A program made the position numbers and the translations under genes. A DNA stretch of 46,447 nt, from contig JAGAZE010000042.1 in assembly GCA_017940185.1 (NCBI GenBank), forward strand, positions 1-46,447. Direction: 5' to 3'. The notes beneath the pieces are model-generated. The model searched no databases and was not told the origin of the DNA. It worked only from the letters and a program-made list of their open reading frames with translations. The stretch is from Bacteroidaceae bacterium (GTDB lineage Bacteria; Bacteroidota; Bacteroidia; Bacteroidales; Bacteroidaceae). This document shows, piece by piece, positions 1 to 8,705 of the stretch. Within the stretch, counting starts at the first letter, position 1; each line of letters opens with the position of its first letter.

Positions 1-2752
1 ACAAGGCACCAAGCTCGGAACCATTTACTTCGACCCGGAAAGTCCCAAGACCATCAGCGTCAGCGGAGACTATAAGCACGTAGGCTTCCGCTCCACCAAC
101 GGTGCACTCTATCTCGACAAAGCCATCATCAGCTGGGAGCCGGGAGAGTTCCTGCTCGACATCACGGAAGACAACTTCCCCGATGCCGAACTGCGACGCT
201 ACCTCACCACCGACACCGTCAACATCAAGAAATACGGTGCCGACGGCGTATTCACACAAGCTGAACTCGACGACATCAACACCATCACTCTCGACTCGGC
301 ACAAAGCAGCGGCAACTACACTGTAGCCAGCCTACAGGGACTGCACCACTTCGCCAAACTCAACACGCTCAACCTCTACGGACAGCAGATACCAGACATC
401 GACCTCACCCAAAATGCGGCCATCACTATGCTGTCTGTGCGCAACAACGGAGTCATCACAGGCATTGAACTGAGCCAAAACCAAAATATCAGCTCGCTCG
501 AGATGATCAACAACGATGCACTCGCAACGCTGGACGTGAGCAACAACGCCAAACTGGCACGCCTGCTCGTACACAACAATGCCGCACTCACTGCACTCAA
601 GGTGAGCGGCAACCCACGCATCGAGACCCTCAGCATCTACGAAAACGCGCTCGCTGATACCCTCGATGCTACCGACATGCCTCGACTCACTGCCATATCG
701 GCCTATCACAACCGACTGAAAGCCGTCAGCATTGACAACTCGCCCAACATAACGGGCATTGCCGTCAACGGCAATGAGATAGAGCACATCGACGTGAGCA
801 ACAATACGGCACTGCGCTCACTCAACGTGTCAGACAACAAGCTGAAGACACTCAACGTGAGCAACAACACGCAACTCACATCGCTCACGGCATCGGGCAA
901 CCGCATAGCAGAGGCAGACCTCACACAACTCACGGCTCTCACTACCCTGCGGCTGGAAAACAACGCACTCACGGCTCTCGACCTCTCAAAGCAAAACAAC
1001 ATCGGCGTACTGTTCAACATGGCCAACGCGTACGCATCTCCGCAAACGGCATACATCGACCCCGTCGACATTGCCAACGGAACGAAAATTGCCATCCCGC
1101 TGAGCAAGGGAGCACAGGCACAACGCATCTCAAATCTCACCATCGACGGAAGAAATGCAACACCGGAGATAACCGTCGAAGACGGTATATCCTACCTCGT
1201 ACTCGGCAATAAAGCCGATGGCGACGACTTTTACAACCAGCGCATCTCCTATTCCTACGACACGCAACTTCCCGTGGGCAACGAGCAAAACAAAATCATG
1301 AAAGTGACCGTCATCACCGCTACCGACCCGGATGCCGGCACACTCTACATCAACCAACAGACTGTGCCCGACAGCGCACTGCGAAACTTCATGCTCAACG
1401 CAGAATGGGGAAAGGACGGCGTTGTATCAACCAACGAAATCTACGACATCTACTCGCTTGACATCGCAAAGAAAGGCATCAAAGACCTGAAAGGAATAGA
1501 ATACTTCAAAAAGTTGGAAATACTCTATGCTCAGGAGAATGAACTGCAGCATGCAGACCTGTCGAAAAACCGACTGCTCTACGAAGTGAGACTCAACGAC
1601 AACCGGCTCACTGAGCTACATCTGCTGCACAACGACTCGCTGCAGCGACTCTACCTCGGTGGCAACCTTTTCGAAAAACTCGACCTCAAAGAAGCACCCA
1701 ACCTGATATGGCTCTTCGCCGAAAACAACCTGCTGACAAGCATCGACCTGAGCGCCAACAACAAACTCACCACACTGCGACTGACAGGCAACCGACTGGC
1801 CTGCATCGACCTCTCGGCACTGCCCGGAGCGGGAACGAACATCGTCATCGGAAACCAACAATGGACTGGAAAACTCGTAGCGCTCAACAACAGACAGCAA
1901 ATAGCCATCAACCTCACCGGCAACGTCAACACTGCCGACATATACAACGTGACGGCCAACGGACAAAACTACAACTCGCCGACTATCCTGGAAAACAACG
2001 GAGGCTACTACTTCCTGCTGGCGGAAGAGAAAAACACCTCACAACCCGACATCGATACCTACAACAAGCCACTCTCCTACGTCTACCGCGCCACAACGGG
2101 CAACGGACAGATTGCCACAATGAATGTGAAGGTGATGTGCAATGACGTGGCACTGCACATTGACGACATATGCCGCGACAACAACTTCTATGCCGGCAGC
2201 TTCTATCACGCACTGCCCACACGCCTGCCGCAAGGCATGGAGGCATACGTGGCAAGCGGACTTACCATAGACAAGAAACGGCTGCAAATGACACAGATTG
2301 ACAACATTCCGGCCTACACCGCTGTCTACGTGCGCACACCGCAGACAGGATTCCACATCATGGAAGCCGTTGACAACAATAACACCGTAGACCAACAGCC
2401 CCTCGACAACCTCTTGCTGGGCACTTTGGCCGACTCCACCATAGCCGACGGCACAGCACTGCAACTCGACCACAACGTGAGGACGGGAGAACTGGGATTC
2501 TGGAATTTCAACCACTATGGCAGCATACCCGCCCACAGAGCATACATCAAGGCATCCTTCCTCAATCAAACCAATGCCACCGACGGACTGCTCATCAATA
2601 TCGGAGAAGATACCACAACGGGCATCGTTGACGTGAACGGAAACGAAAACGCGAACGTAAACTGGTATAGCCTCGACGGACAACGACTCAGCCGACGACC
2701 CACCCAACCCGGAATATACATACACGACGGGCGGCAAATCGTCATACGATAG
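1..2752 (+). CDS. Secreted leucine-rich repeat protein (5' end outside window)
   Basis: The frame is open from base 2 to the TAG at 2752, so about 916 codons are visible and the true start lies upstream. The ATG at 428 is internal. The protein has two copies of a module. Each begins with an EF-hand-like cap (NFPDAELRRYL ... GADGVFTQAEL near the start; PDSALRNFML ... KDGVVSTNEI near residue 460), followed by leucine-rich repeats of about 21 residues with LxxLxVSxNxxL spacing, then a beta-rich segment. It ends with a tail (WYSLDGQRL ... PGIYIHDGRQIVIR) shared with two other secreted proteins here. Such proteins are known as surface or secreted adhesin-like proteins in Bacteroidota; the ligand cannot be read from sequence. 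The upstream 100 residues look beta-sandwich-like. Followed after 64 bp by another secreted protein gene on the same strand, so the two may be co-transcribed. Confidence 0.85.
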   Translation, partial: QGTKLGTIYFDPESPKTISVSGDYKHVGFRSTNGALYLDKAIISWEPGEFLLDITEDNFPDAELRRYLTTDTVNIKKYGADGVFTQAELDDINTITLDSAQSSGNYTVASLQGLHHFAKLNTLNLYGQQIPDIDLTQNAAITMLSVRNNGVITGIELSQNQNISSLEMINNDALATLDVSNNAKLARLLVHNNAALTALKVSGNPRIETLSIYENALADTLDATDMPRLTAISAYHNRLKAVSIDNSPNITGIAVNGNEIEHIDVSNNTALRSLNVSDNKLKTLNVSNNTQLTSLTASGNRIAEADLTQLTALTTLRLENNALTALDLSKQNNIGVLFNMANAYASPQTAYIDPVDIANGTKIAIPLSKGAQAQRISNLTIDGRNATPEITVEDGISYLVLGNKADGDDFYNQRISYSYDTQLPVGNEQNKIMKVTVITATDPDAGTLYINQQTVPDSALRNFMLNAEWGKDGVVSTNEIYDIYSLDIAKKGIKDLKGIEYFKKLEILYAQENELQHADLSKNRLLYEVRLNDNRLTELHLLHNDSLQRLYLGGNLFEKLDLKEAPNLIWLFAENNLLTSIDLSANNKLTTLRLTGNRLACIDLSALPGAGTNIVIGNQQWTGKLVALNNRQQIAINLTGNVNTADIYNVTANGQNYNSPTILENNGGYYFLLAEEKNTSQPDIDTYNKPLSYVYRATTGNGQIATMNVKVMCNDVALHIDDICRDNNFYAGSFYHALPTRLPQGMEAYVASGLTIDKKRLQMTQIDNIPAYTAVYVRTPQTGFHIMEAVDNNNTVDQQPLDNLLLGTLADSTIADGTALQLDHNVRTGELGFWNFNHYGSIPAHRAYIKASFLNQTNATDGLLINIGEDTTTGIVDVNGNENANVNWYSLDGQRLSRRPTQPGIYIHDGRQIVIR

Positions 2753-2816
2753 GCACACACCGTCACACTCCACGTCACGTATGTCGCAGCATCACAGCAA
2801 CTAACTTACCACGCAC

Positions 2817-3602
2817 ATGAAAACAATCCCGCTCTCCGCACTTTTCTTTGCCTTCTCAGTTCTTCTCTCTCCACTCAAGGCACAGACCGTCAACGGATAC
2901 CAATATGTAGACCTCGGACTCGACGTCCTGTGGGCCACACACAACATTGGCAGCACATCGCCAAAGGCTTCGGGCGACTTCTTCGCATGGGGAGAGACAC
3001 AACCGAAGGCCGACTACTCCACCGACACCTACCGCTGGATGAACAGTGAGGGAGAATACACAAAATATGTGCGCATCGACGGACGCAACATCGTGCTCTC
3101 TGCCGACGATGATGCCGCCACACAACAGTGGGGCACACCATGGAGAATGCCTACCATGTACGACATTGAAGACTTGCTCAGCCTGTGCACATGCACCTAC
3201 CAATGGGACAATTCTTACGGATACATCTACACCGTCACAGGGCCCAACGGCAACAGCATTACGCTCAGTTGCACAGGAACTGCCGAAGGCACACAACAGC
3301 CTGCATGGGGGCTTGTGCTGAGCTTTCTCACGGCAACACTCGCCAACGACACACGCAACGCATACATACTGGGAAACGACGTCGTCAGCAACAACCTGAA
3401 AGTGACATTCGCACGACGGCATCTGGGATTCAACATCCGCCCAGTGATAAGCAAGAATGCAACAGCTGTCAACAACGTCAACGGTATCGCGAACGGAAAC
3501 AGAAACGGAGGATGGTACACCCTTAACGGACAGCGTCTCAACACCACTCCCACACAACAAGGCCTCTACATACACAACGGTAAAAAAGCCGTCGTAAAAT
3601 AA
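2817..3602 (+). CDS. Small secreted protein with YVDLGL-WAT / FAWGET motif domain
   Basis: A 261-residue protein with a signal peptide of about 22 residues ending in PLKAQ. The body begins YQYVDLGLDVLWATHNIG and contains GDFFAWGETQPK and WRMPT, a motif order I recognise from a widespread Bacteroidota and Fibrobacter extracellular domain (the FISUMP-like or DUF1566-like group). The fold is probably lectin-like, but no activity is established. The last 30 residues (WYTLNGQRL ... GLYIHNGKKAVVK) match the tail of the preceding gene and of the FN3 protein at 6590-8377, which suggests a shared sorting or anchoring signal. The start was chosen because it gives a clean signal peptide. Transcription ends at the hairpin at 3624-3662. 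Confidence 0.75.
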   Translation: MKTIPLSALFFAFSVLLSPLKAQTVNGYQYVDLGLDVLWATHNIGSTSPKASGDFFAWGETQPKADYSTDTYRWMNSEGEYTKYVRIDGRNIVLSADDDAATQQWGTPWRMPTMYDIEDLLSLCTCTYQWDNSYGYIYTVTGPNGNSITLSCTGTAEGTQQPAWGLVLSFLTATLANDTRNAYILGNDVVSNNLKVTFARRHLGFNIRPVISKNATAVNNVNGIANGNRNGGWYTLNGQRLNTTPTQQGLYIHNGKKAVVK

Positions 3603-3623
3603 CCACGACAACAATAACTCAAA

Positions 3624-3662
3624 AAAAGCATTGGTACTGTTTGCAAAACAGCCCAATGCTTT
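3624..3662. terminator. Bidirectional terminator between convergent genes
   Basis: Arms AAAGCATTGG (3625-3634) and CCAATGCTTT (3653-3662) pair perfectly, and an inner stem CTGTTT/AAACAG extends the hairpin. A T-rich run follows on the plus strand and a run of seven T residues follows on the minus strand, so the hairpin can end both the 2817-3602 gene and the peptidase gene coming from the right. Confidence 0.85.
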
Positions 3663-3681
3663 TCCTTTCTATACTCTTGCA

Positions 3682-6552
3682 CTAAGGCTTCATCACCTTC
3701 TGCGTGGAGATGCCTTCGCTGGTGGTCACTCTCACGACAAGTACGCCGTGGAAGGCGGAGACATCGAGGTCGTGGCTCTGCCGCACAGAGTTCAACAACT
3801 GACCGGACACGTCGAACACATCGATGGCATGCACGCTGACGCCATTCTTGGTTGCCACGCACAGGGTGTGTCCATCAAGGAAGACAACGGCCTTCTGCGC
3901 TTCTTCGTGCAAGTGGCCCACGCCCGTGGTACTATTGACCACGTCGATGAGTTTGTAGACCTTGCTGTAGTTGCCCACGCTGGCAGTCGACGACGCTCCG
4001 AAGTCGTAGACGAGGATATAACGCCCGATGTCGTAGTCGACGTTAGTTGAGATATTAACAGTATGTTGCTGTCCGACAGCAATGGTGGCGTTGCCCATGG
4101 CAAGGATGCCTCCGTTGGTGAGCGTGTATTGTCGCATGCGCACATAGAGAGTTCCACTGAAGGCTGAGGGGGCCTCAAAAGTGACGCTGCCCGTGAGCCG
4201 CGTGCCTTTCACCACTTCGTCGGGCATGTCGACAGCAACACCGTTGAGTCGGATGTTGTCGCCCGTACCGACGGTGATGCGTTCGTCGTAGTGCAGCGAC
4301 ATCGGGTCGTCGGCGATGATGCCGTCGGCAGTGGCATAGCTCACTTGTATGCGATAGATGCCGGGGTCGACGGGCAGGGGGCGATAGAAGGTGAGTGTCT
4401 TCGCCTCGCCCTTGGAAACCTGGGCATCGCTCTGCTGAAAGACATACCGCTTAGTGGCATCGCCCACATCGACAAGGGAGAGGATGACACCCACCTTTCC
4501 TGCTGCACCATAGTTGCGCGCATTCAGAGCAAAGTAGATGGCATCGCCCTGGTTGGCTATGAGCTGTCCGTCGCGACGCTGCCAGGCAACGTTCTGCGTG
4601 AGATGCATCACGGGATGTGTGGCCTCGGGAAGCACGGTGAACACGTCGGAGGCATACTCCTCCACAAAAGGATGGCTCTCAAATCCTTTTTCAAAGAGTA
4701 TAAGGCTGTAGTTGCCAGCGGGCATGGTGTCGCGCAGGTTGATGAGGAAGCGTAGCTGCTCAGTACTACCATTGTAGATGTTAACGGGGTTCTCATAATC
4801 GTATACCTTACCATTGTCGGCTTCCGACTGGAAACGCACGATGATGTTTTGCAGGGTAAGGTGTCGTGAGTCGTTACGCAGCGTGACGGGCAGCAGCAGC
4901 GAACCCTTGGCATGAATTTCTGCAAAAGCCGACTGTAGCTTTTCGGTGACGGTGACATTGGGTACGGGTGTGTCTACACCGTTGATGACAATGTTGCCGT
5001 TGCTGACGCGCACCTTCACACGATCGCTGTAGGGTATGTTTTGCGGGTTGCGCCCTATGGCGTGACGCATCGGCTTCCATTCATCAGCGTCATGCTCCCG
5101 ATACATCAGGCGCACATAAGCATCGCCGTTGGCAATGGTGGCGGACACGCTCTTTTCGATGTCGCGTAGCACGAATCCCATGATGTAGCCCGTGCGGCGG
5201 TTGGCATAGGCTGCGATGTTTTTGGTCTCTTCCTTCAACACCGCAAGCATCTCGCCATCGCGTTCAAGAACGGCAGCTATCTGTCCAGTGAAGGGCGTGA
5301 CATCAAAATTTTCTATCGTACCGCCGATGGAGAACTGTGTGCCGAAATCGTTGCACGTCATCATCGTAGAGAAGTAGAGCGGACGCTCATAAGCACTCGG
5401 CTCGGATGATGGAGGACGGATGCCGGTGATGATTTCCTGGTCGATGTTGTACTGACCCTTGCCACCGCCTTCACCCAACCCTTCGGGTTCGAGATGATTC
5501 ACGCTGAAGTAGCCGTTGTAGTTGCCATACCATCCCCAGTTGATGTGTACAAAGTCTTCGCTGTCATATCCGTCGCACACAAAGGCATGTCCGCCGAGTC
5601 CGTCCTCGCTTGATGCGGCGTAGTACACGGGGCGCTGGGCATCGATTTCCGACTTGATGATGTGCATCCATTCGGAGGTCTCGTAGTAGTTGCGCTTGCG
5701 CATCACCGTGCCGCCATCGTAGCGGAAGAAGTGACGGAAGGCATGGGGCACGATGGGCGACACTGCCCCGCTGCCGCCTACCTTGTATTCCATGTCGACA
5801 GCCACGCCAAAGTGATAGGCGAGGGTGCTAACAGCATCCTTCTGCGTGGCAGTGGCATTCTCCACCGCGCGATAGTCGCTCAGCATCTTGTCCCACGCGT
5901 AGGCAGTGCTCCCGAAGTCGGCACTCAACGTCTGTCCGCATCCCTGCGTGTCGGTGTAGGTCTTGCTGTCATTGCCCTGCGGAGGATAGGCGTAATAGCG
6001 CATGATTTGCGTTGCTGCCGTTGCCACGCAGCCCACATAGTAGTGCTTGATGACACCCGAAGAGGTATAGGTGGGACACTGCAGGTTGTAAGGGTCGTCT
6101 TGTCCCCATTGGATATTGCCCAACAGTGGTACCTGCACGGGCGTTCCGGCACGCAAGGGCATAGTGACGCTGCCTGTGCGCTGCCGGCACTGTTCTACAT
6201 AGCGTGCGTTGAGCATCAACCACTGACGAAAGTTGTCGGGGAGGTGCTCACTGTCGAAGTGGCCGCGCGTGGAGTATCCCAGCACGGGAATAGCGGCATC
6301 GTCGCCCGACACTATCACAAAGCCATCGGCGTCGCCAATATTGAATATATAATATGGTGCATCGCCATCGTCAGTCGTCGCTGGTGCCAGCGTGGGTCCG
6401 GCACTGACAATCTTCAGCGGGGAGGTGCCAGGCACTCCCCTGCTGCTGACAAACTGTCGTGCCGTCTGCTCGGCTTGCCGCAGGTCTATCGGACCTCCAA
6501 AGGCAACACTTGCCGCCAACAAGGCAATGCACAGCAATAGGTTTCTTTTCAT
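3682..6552 (-). CDS. Secreted C10 family cysteine peptidase (streptopain/interpain-like)
   Basis: A 956-residue secreted protease. Residues 1-19 form a signal peptide. Residues 20-130 resemble the inhibitory pro-domain of C10 peptidases (AEQTARQFV ... GFVIVSGDDAAIPVLGYS). The catalytic domain has the nucleophile Cys at about residue 175 in YYVGCVATAATQIMRYY and the catalytic His at about 322 in GGHAFVCDGYD, followed by FVHINWGWYGNYNGYF with the conserved Trp region. Several beta-sandwich-type domains follow. The C-terminus (IDVFDVSGQLLNSV ... VLVVRVTTSEGISTQKVMKP) looks like a type A type-IX-secretion sorting domain. The family includes SpeB, Prevotella interpain A and Porphyromonas PrtT. It lies 37 bp downstream of the FN3 protein gene with no terminator between, so the two are probably one transcript. 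No small inhibitor gene is visible beside it. Confidence 0.92.
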   Translation of the reverse strand: MKRNLLLCIALLAASVAFGGPIDLRQAEQTARQFVSSRGVPGTSPLKIVSAGPTLAPATTDDGDAPYYIFNIGDADGFVIVSGDDAAIPVLGYSTRGHFDSEHLPDNFRQWLMLNARYVEQCRQRTGSVTMPLRAGTPVQVPLLGNIQWGQDDPYNLQCPTYTSSGVIKHYYVGCVATAATQIMRYYAYPPQGNDSKTYTDTQGCGQTLSADFGSTAYAWDKMLSDYRAVENATATQKDAVSTLAYHFGVAVDMEYKVGGSGAVSPIVPHAFRHFFRYDGGTVMRKRNYYETSEWMHIIKSEIDAQRPVYYAASSEDGLGGHAFVCDGYDSEDFVHINWGWYGNYNGYFSVNHLEPEGLGEGGGKGQYNIDQEIITGIRPPSSEPSAYERPLYFSTMMTCNDFGTQFSIGGTIENFDVTPFTGQIAAVLERDGEMLAVLKEETKNIAAYANRRTGYIMGFVLRDIEKSVSATIANGDAYVRLMYREHDADEWKPMRHAIGRNPQNIPYSDRVKVRVSNGNIVINGVDTPVPNVTVTEKLQSAFAEIHAKGSLLLPVTLRNDSRHLTLQNIIVRFQSEADNGKVYDYENPVNIYNGSTEQLRFLINLRDTMPAGNYSLILFEKGFESHPFVEEYASDVFTVLPEATHPVMHLTQNVAWQRRDGQLIANQGDAIYFALNARNYGAAGKVGVILSLVDVGDATKRYVFQQSDAQVSKGEAKTLTFYRPLPVDPGIYRIQVSYATADGIIADDPMSLHYDERITVGTGDNIRLNGVAVDMPDEVVKGTRLTGSVTFEAPSAFSGTLYVRMRQYTLTNGGILAMGNATIAVGQQHTVNISTNVDYDIGRYILVYDFGASSTASVGNYSKVYKLIDVVNSTTGVGHLHEEAQKAVVFLDGHTLCVATKNGVSVHAIDVFDVSGQLLNSVRQSHDLDVSAFHGVLVVRVTTSEGISTQKVMKP

Positions 6553-6589
6553 CTTGGATAAAGGAAGTTAGAATTGTCTTGTGTCAATA

Positions 6590-8377
6590 TCACTTCACCA
6601 GCACTTTCTTGCCGTTGTAGATGTAGATACCCTTTATTGTAGGTTCTCCGTTGAGTCGCATGCCACTCAGGGTGTACCACACATTGTCGCCAGACTTCTC
6701 ACCCGTGATGACGCCGATGCCTGTGGGCTCGCTGTAGCTGACGATGATTTCGTTGGAACTGGAGGAATAGATGTTGTCTACATAATAACCTGTGTACGAC
6801 GACCCTTTCACGGTGGGCGCATAGGCAGCCACGGTATAGGCGTAACCTATCGTGTTGCTCAGCGGAACGTCAAACTTCAGCTCTGTCGCATTGCCAGCGG
6901 GGAAGGTCTCCATTCTCGAAGTGTACACATCGCCTGCCTTGAGTTCTTGCGAAACGGCAAACTCATCCATGTAGAACTTGTTGGTGCCAGCATATTCTAT
7001 ATACACGTAGCTCTCGGCTGCACCCTTGCTGCATTCCACGGTGTAGTCGGAAAAGTCGCCGCTGAGATATATCGTGGCACTATCGGCAGGGGCACTGTCT
7101 CCATCATAGAAGTATATCTTCACGGAGTCGTCTTTGAAGGTGCCGTAGTAGTAGGAGGCGGCTTTCATCGTCACCTTGTATTTACCTTCGTTCTTCGATA
7201 GGTCGAGAGCGGGGGTGCAGATGTATCCGCTGCCGCTGTAGGGACTCATGCCGAAATAGCCACTGGCAGCAGCAAGGGCAACGCTCAGACCGGTCCAGCC
7301 AGGTTGAGAGGTGTAGTTGTCGAGCGCTGAGGCTGAAGGATAGGAGGGACTATTCAGCGTGCCGTCGGTAAAGCCGCCGAAGTCGTCGTACAATACATCT
7401 ACCGTACTGTCGTTCTGCAATACTTGGCGACGATACAGCGTCACCTCGTAACCCTCGGCAATAGCCACTTCGTTCCAATGGGCGGTGAAACCTGTGGCGC
7501 TCACATCAGTGGCATCGGTAGCCACGGGAGCATCGATATTGCTGATGACCTTCACCACTTGTATCTCGTTGGAATAGTCGGACACATACTGATTACGCTT
7601 GGCCCGAACGGTGAAGAAGTATTTCTTGCCTGCCTGCAACCCTGTCACCTGCTTCGATTGGGTGGTGGCATACGACGATGCGGGCTTGTCTACCGACTCA
7701 TCCTTCAACAGATACTCCTTTACATCACCGTTCTTGGTGTAGACATCAAGCAGATAACTGGTGGCTCCCGATACCACCTTCCATGTGGCAGTGAACGCCT
7801 CGTCGCTTACCACGGTGGGCTGTGTGGCTTCGGGGACACCGATAAATGCCTGACTGGTCTCTATCTTCAGGTCGTCGATGAGCATGCCGCTGGCAATGAG
7901 ATAAGGCTTGATGCGCAGATAACCTGTTGCAGTGCCGCCGCCTACCATCACCACCACGTCTGTCCACTCGCCGTTGTCGAGGTAGACGGTAGTGGTCACG
8001 CTGTAGCTGCTGTTGAGCAACAGCTGAATGCCTCCGCCCGTGGCATCAAGCGCCTTGGCGCGGAAACTGATGCGGAGGTTGCCGCCATTCGATGTCATAT
8101 CGGTATTGGCTGTCTGCAGATAGCCGCTGTCGCCAATCTTCAAGCAACCGCCGGCCTCGTATACGCGAGAACCGCTCCAACCGGTCAGCTCTGTGCGCAA
8201 TTTGCCAGTGTAACCGCTGATGTCGGTAGTGGTGGGAGACGACTCCGAACCTTCGGTGAAGGCGGAAAAGTCTTCGTTGAGAACTACAATGGTGTCGCCT
8301 TCGGCAGCTAAAGCTGCAGTGCAAGGAACTAGGAACACCACCGATAACAAACAGAGTAGGTGTCGGAATGTTTTCAT
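6590..8377 (-). CDS. Secreted FN3-domain protein with two lectin-like segments
   Basis: A 595-residue protein with a signal peptide (about residues 1-24). Residues 30-175 form a beta-sandwich-like segment starting VLNEDFSAFTEG, of the kind seen in choice-of-anchor or carbohydrate-binding modules. A fibronectin type III domain follows (about 178-280: PTVVSDEAFTATWKVVSGATSYLLDVY). A second FN3 domain begins near 285 (APVATDATDVSATGFTAHWNEVAIAEGYEVTLY) but is interrupted by a second DDFGGFTDGT segment and resumes near 500 (IGYAYTVAAYAP). The tail WYTLSGMRLNGEP ... GIYIYNGKKVLVK matches two other proteins in the window. Probably exported and surface-bound; binding target unknown. It is the first gene of an apparent two-gene unit with the C10 peptidase, and has a clear promoter about 150 bp upstream. 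Confidence 0.78.
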   Translation of the reverse strand: MKTFRHLLCLLSVVFLVPCTAALAAEGDTIVVLNEDFSAFTEGSESSPTTTDISGYTGKLRTELTGWSGSRVYEAGGCLKIGDSGYLQTANTDMTSNGGNLRISFRAKALDATGGGIQLLLNSSYSVTTTVYLDNGEWTDVVVMVGGGTATGYLRIKPYLIASGMLIDDLKIETSQAFIGVPEATQPTVVSDEAFTATWKVVSGATSYLLDVYTKNGDVKEYLLKDESVDKPASSYATTQSKQVTGLQAGKKYFFTVRAKRNQYVSDYSNEIQVVKVISNIDAPVATDATDVSATGFTAHWNEVAIAEGYEVTLYRRQVLQNDSTVDVLYDDFGGFTDGTLNSPSYPSASALDNYTSQPGWTGLSVALAAASGYFGMSPYSGSGYICTPALDLSKNEGKYKVTMKAASYYYGTFKDDSVKIYFYDGDSAPADSATIYLSGDFSDYTVECSKGAAESYVYIEYAGTNKFYMDEFAVSQELKAGDVYTSRMETFPAGNATELKFDVPLSNTIGYAYTVAAYAPTVKGSSYTGYYVDNIYSSSSNEIIVSYSEPTGIGVITGEKSGDNVWYTLSGMRLNGEPTIKGIYIYNGKKVLVK

Positions 8378-8525
8378 AATCTAATAGTATTTGGATTGTG
8401 ATTAGTAGTTAACGAGTCATCTACTCTCTCCAGCCATCAGTAGGATGCCATTCTTGCTTCACAACAGCTGAACATGCTGCCTTTTCGAGGAGAAACCTAC
8501 TATGATGGGAGAACATTGTCGTGCA

Positions 8526-8553
8526 CAAAGATAGGTATATTTTATAAAAACAA
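8526..8553 (-). promoter_or_regulatory. Promoter of the FN3 protein / C10 peptidase unit
   Basis: On the minus strand TATCTTTG (8526-8533) matches the Bacteroidota -7 box TAnnTTTG. TTG at 8551-8553, 17 bp upstream, fits the -33 element. The predicted leader is about 140 nt. Confidence 0.65.
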
Positions 8554-8570
8554 GAAAAATATTTAATTCT

Positions 8571-8606
8571 TTTATCAATTTCGACCCCAACTTTATCAAT
8601 TTGGAC
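8571..8606 (-). promoter_or_regulatory. 21-bp-period direct repeat upstream of the promoter
   Basis: Two 15-bp copies, TTTATCAATTTCGAC (8571-8585) and TTTATCAATTTGGAC (8592-8606), differ at one base and start exactly 21 bp apart (two helical turns). They sit just upstream of the -33 element of the FN3/peptidase promoter, where an activator dimer would bind. The geometry suits a response regulator such as the LytTR or AraC types; the protein itself is unknown. Confidence 0.5.
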
Positions 8607-8621
8607 ATCATGTGGTTTGCT

Positions 8622-8658
8622 ATAAAAGACTAAGAGGCATCTGCTGATACCTCTAGTC
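8622..8658 (-). terminator. Terminator of the AGCS symporter gene
   Basis: On the minus strand GACTAGAGGTATC (8646-8658) pairs with GATGCCTCTTAGTC (8628-8641) around a 4-nt loop, with one bulge and one G-U pair. TTTTAT follows. It lies 48 bp past the symporter stop codon. Confidence 0.75.
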
Positions 8659-8705
8659 CATAGTCGTGTGCTCGTACTGTACGCCTGTGCCTAAACGGCA
8701 TGCGC

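Larger units (their letters stand above)
8378..8705. other. Intergenic region between the FN3 protein and symporter genes
   Basis: This 328-bp stretch holds, from right to left, the symporter terminator (8622-8658), the direct repeat (8571-8606), the promoter (8526-8553) and a leader of about 140 nt. The leader contains a possible long-range stem (8434-8444 with 8496-8508, 11 pairs and a 2-nt bulge). No coding sequence is seen. Confidence 0.7.
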
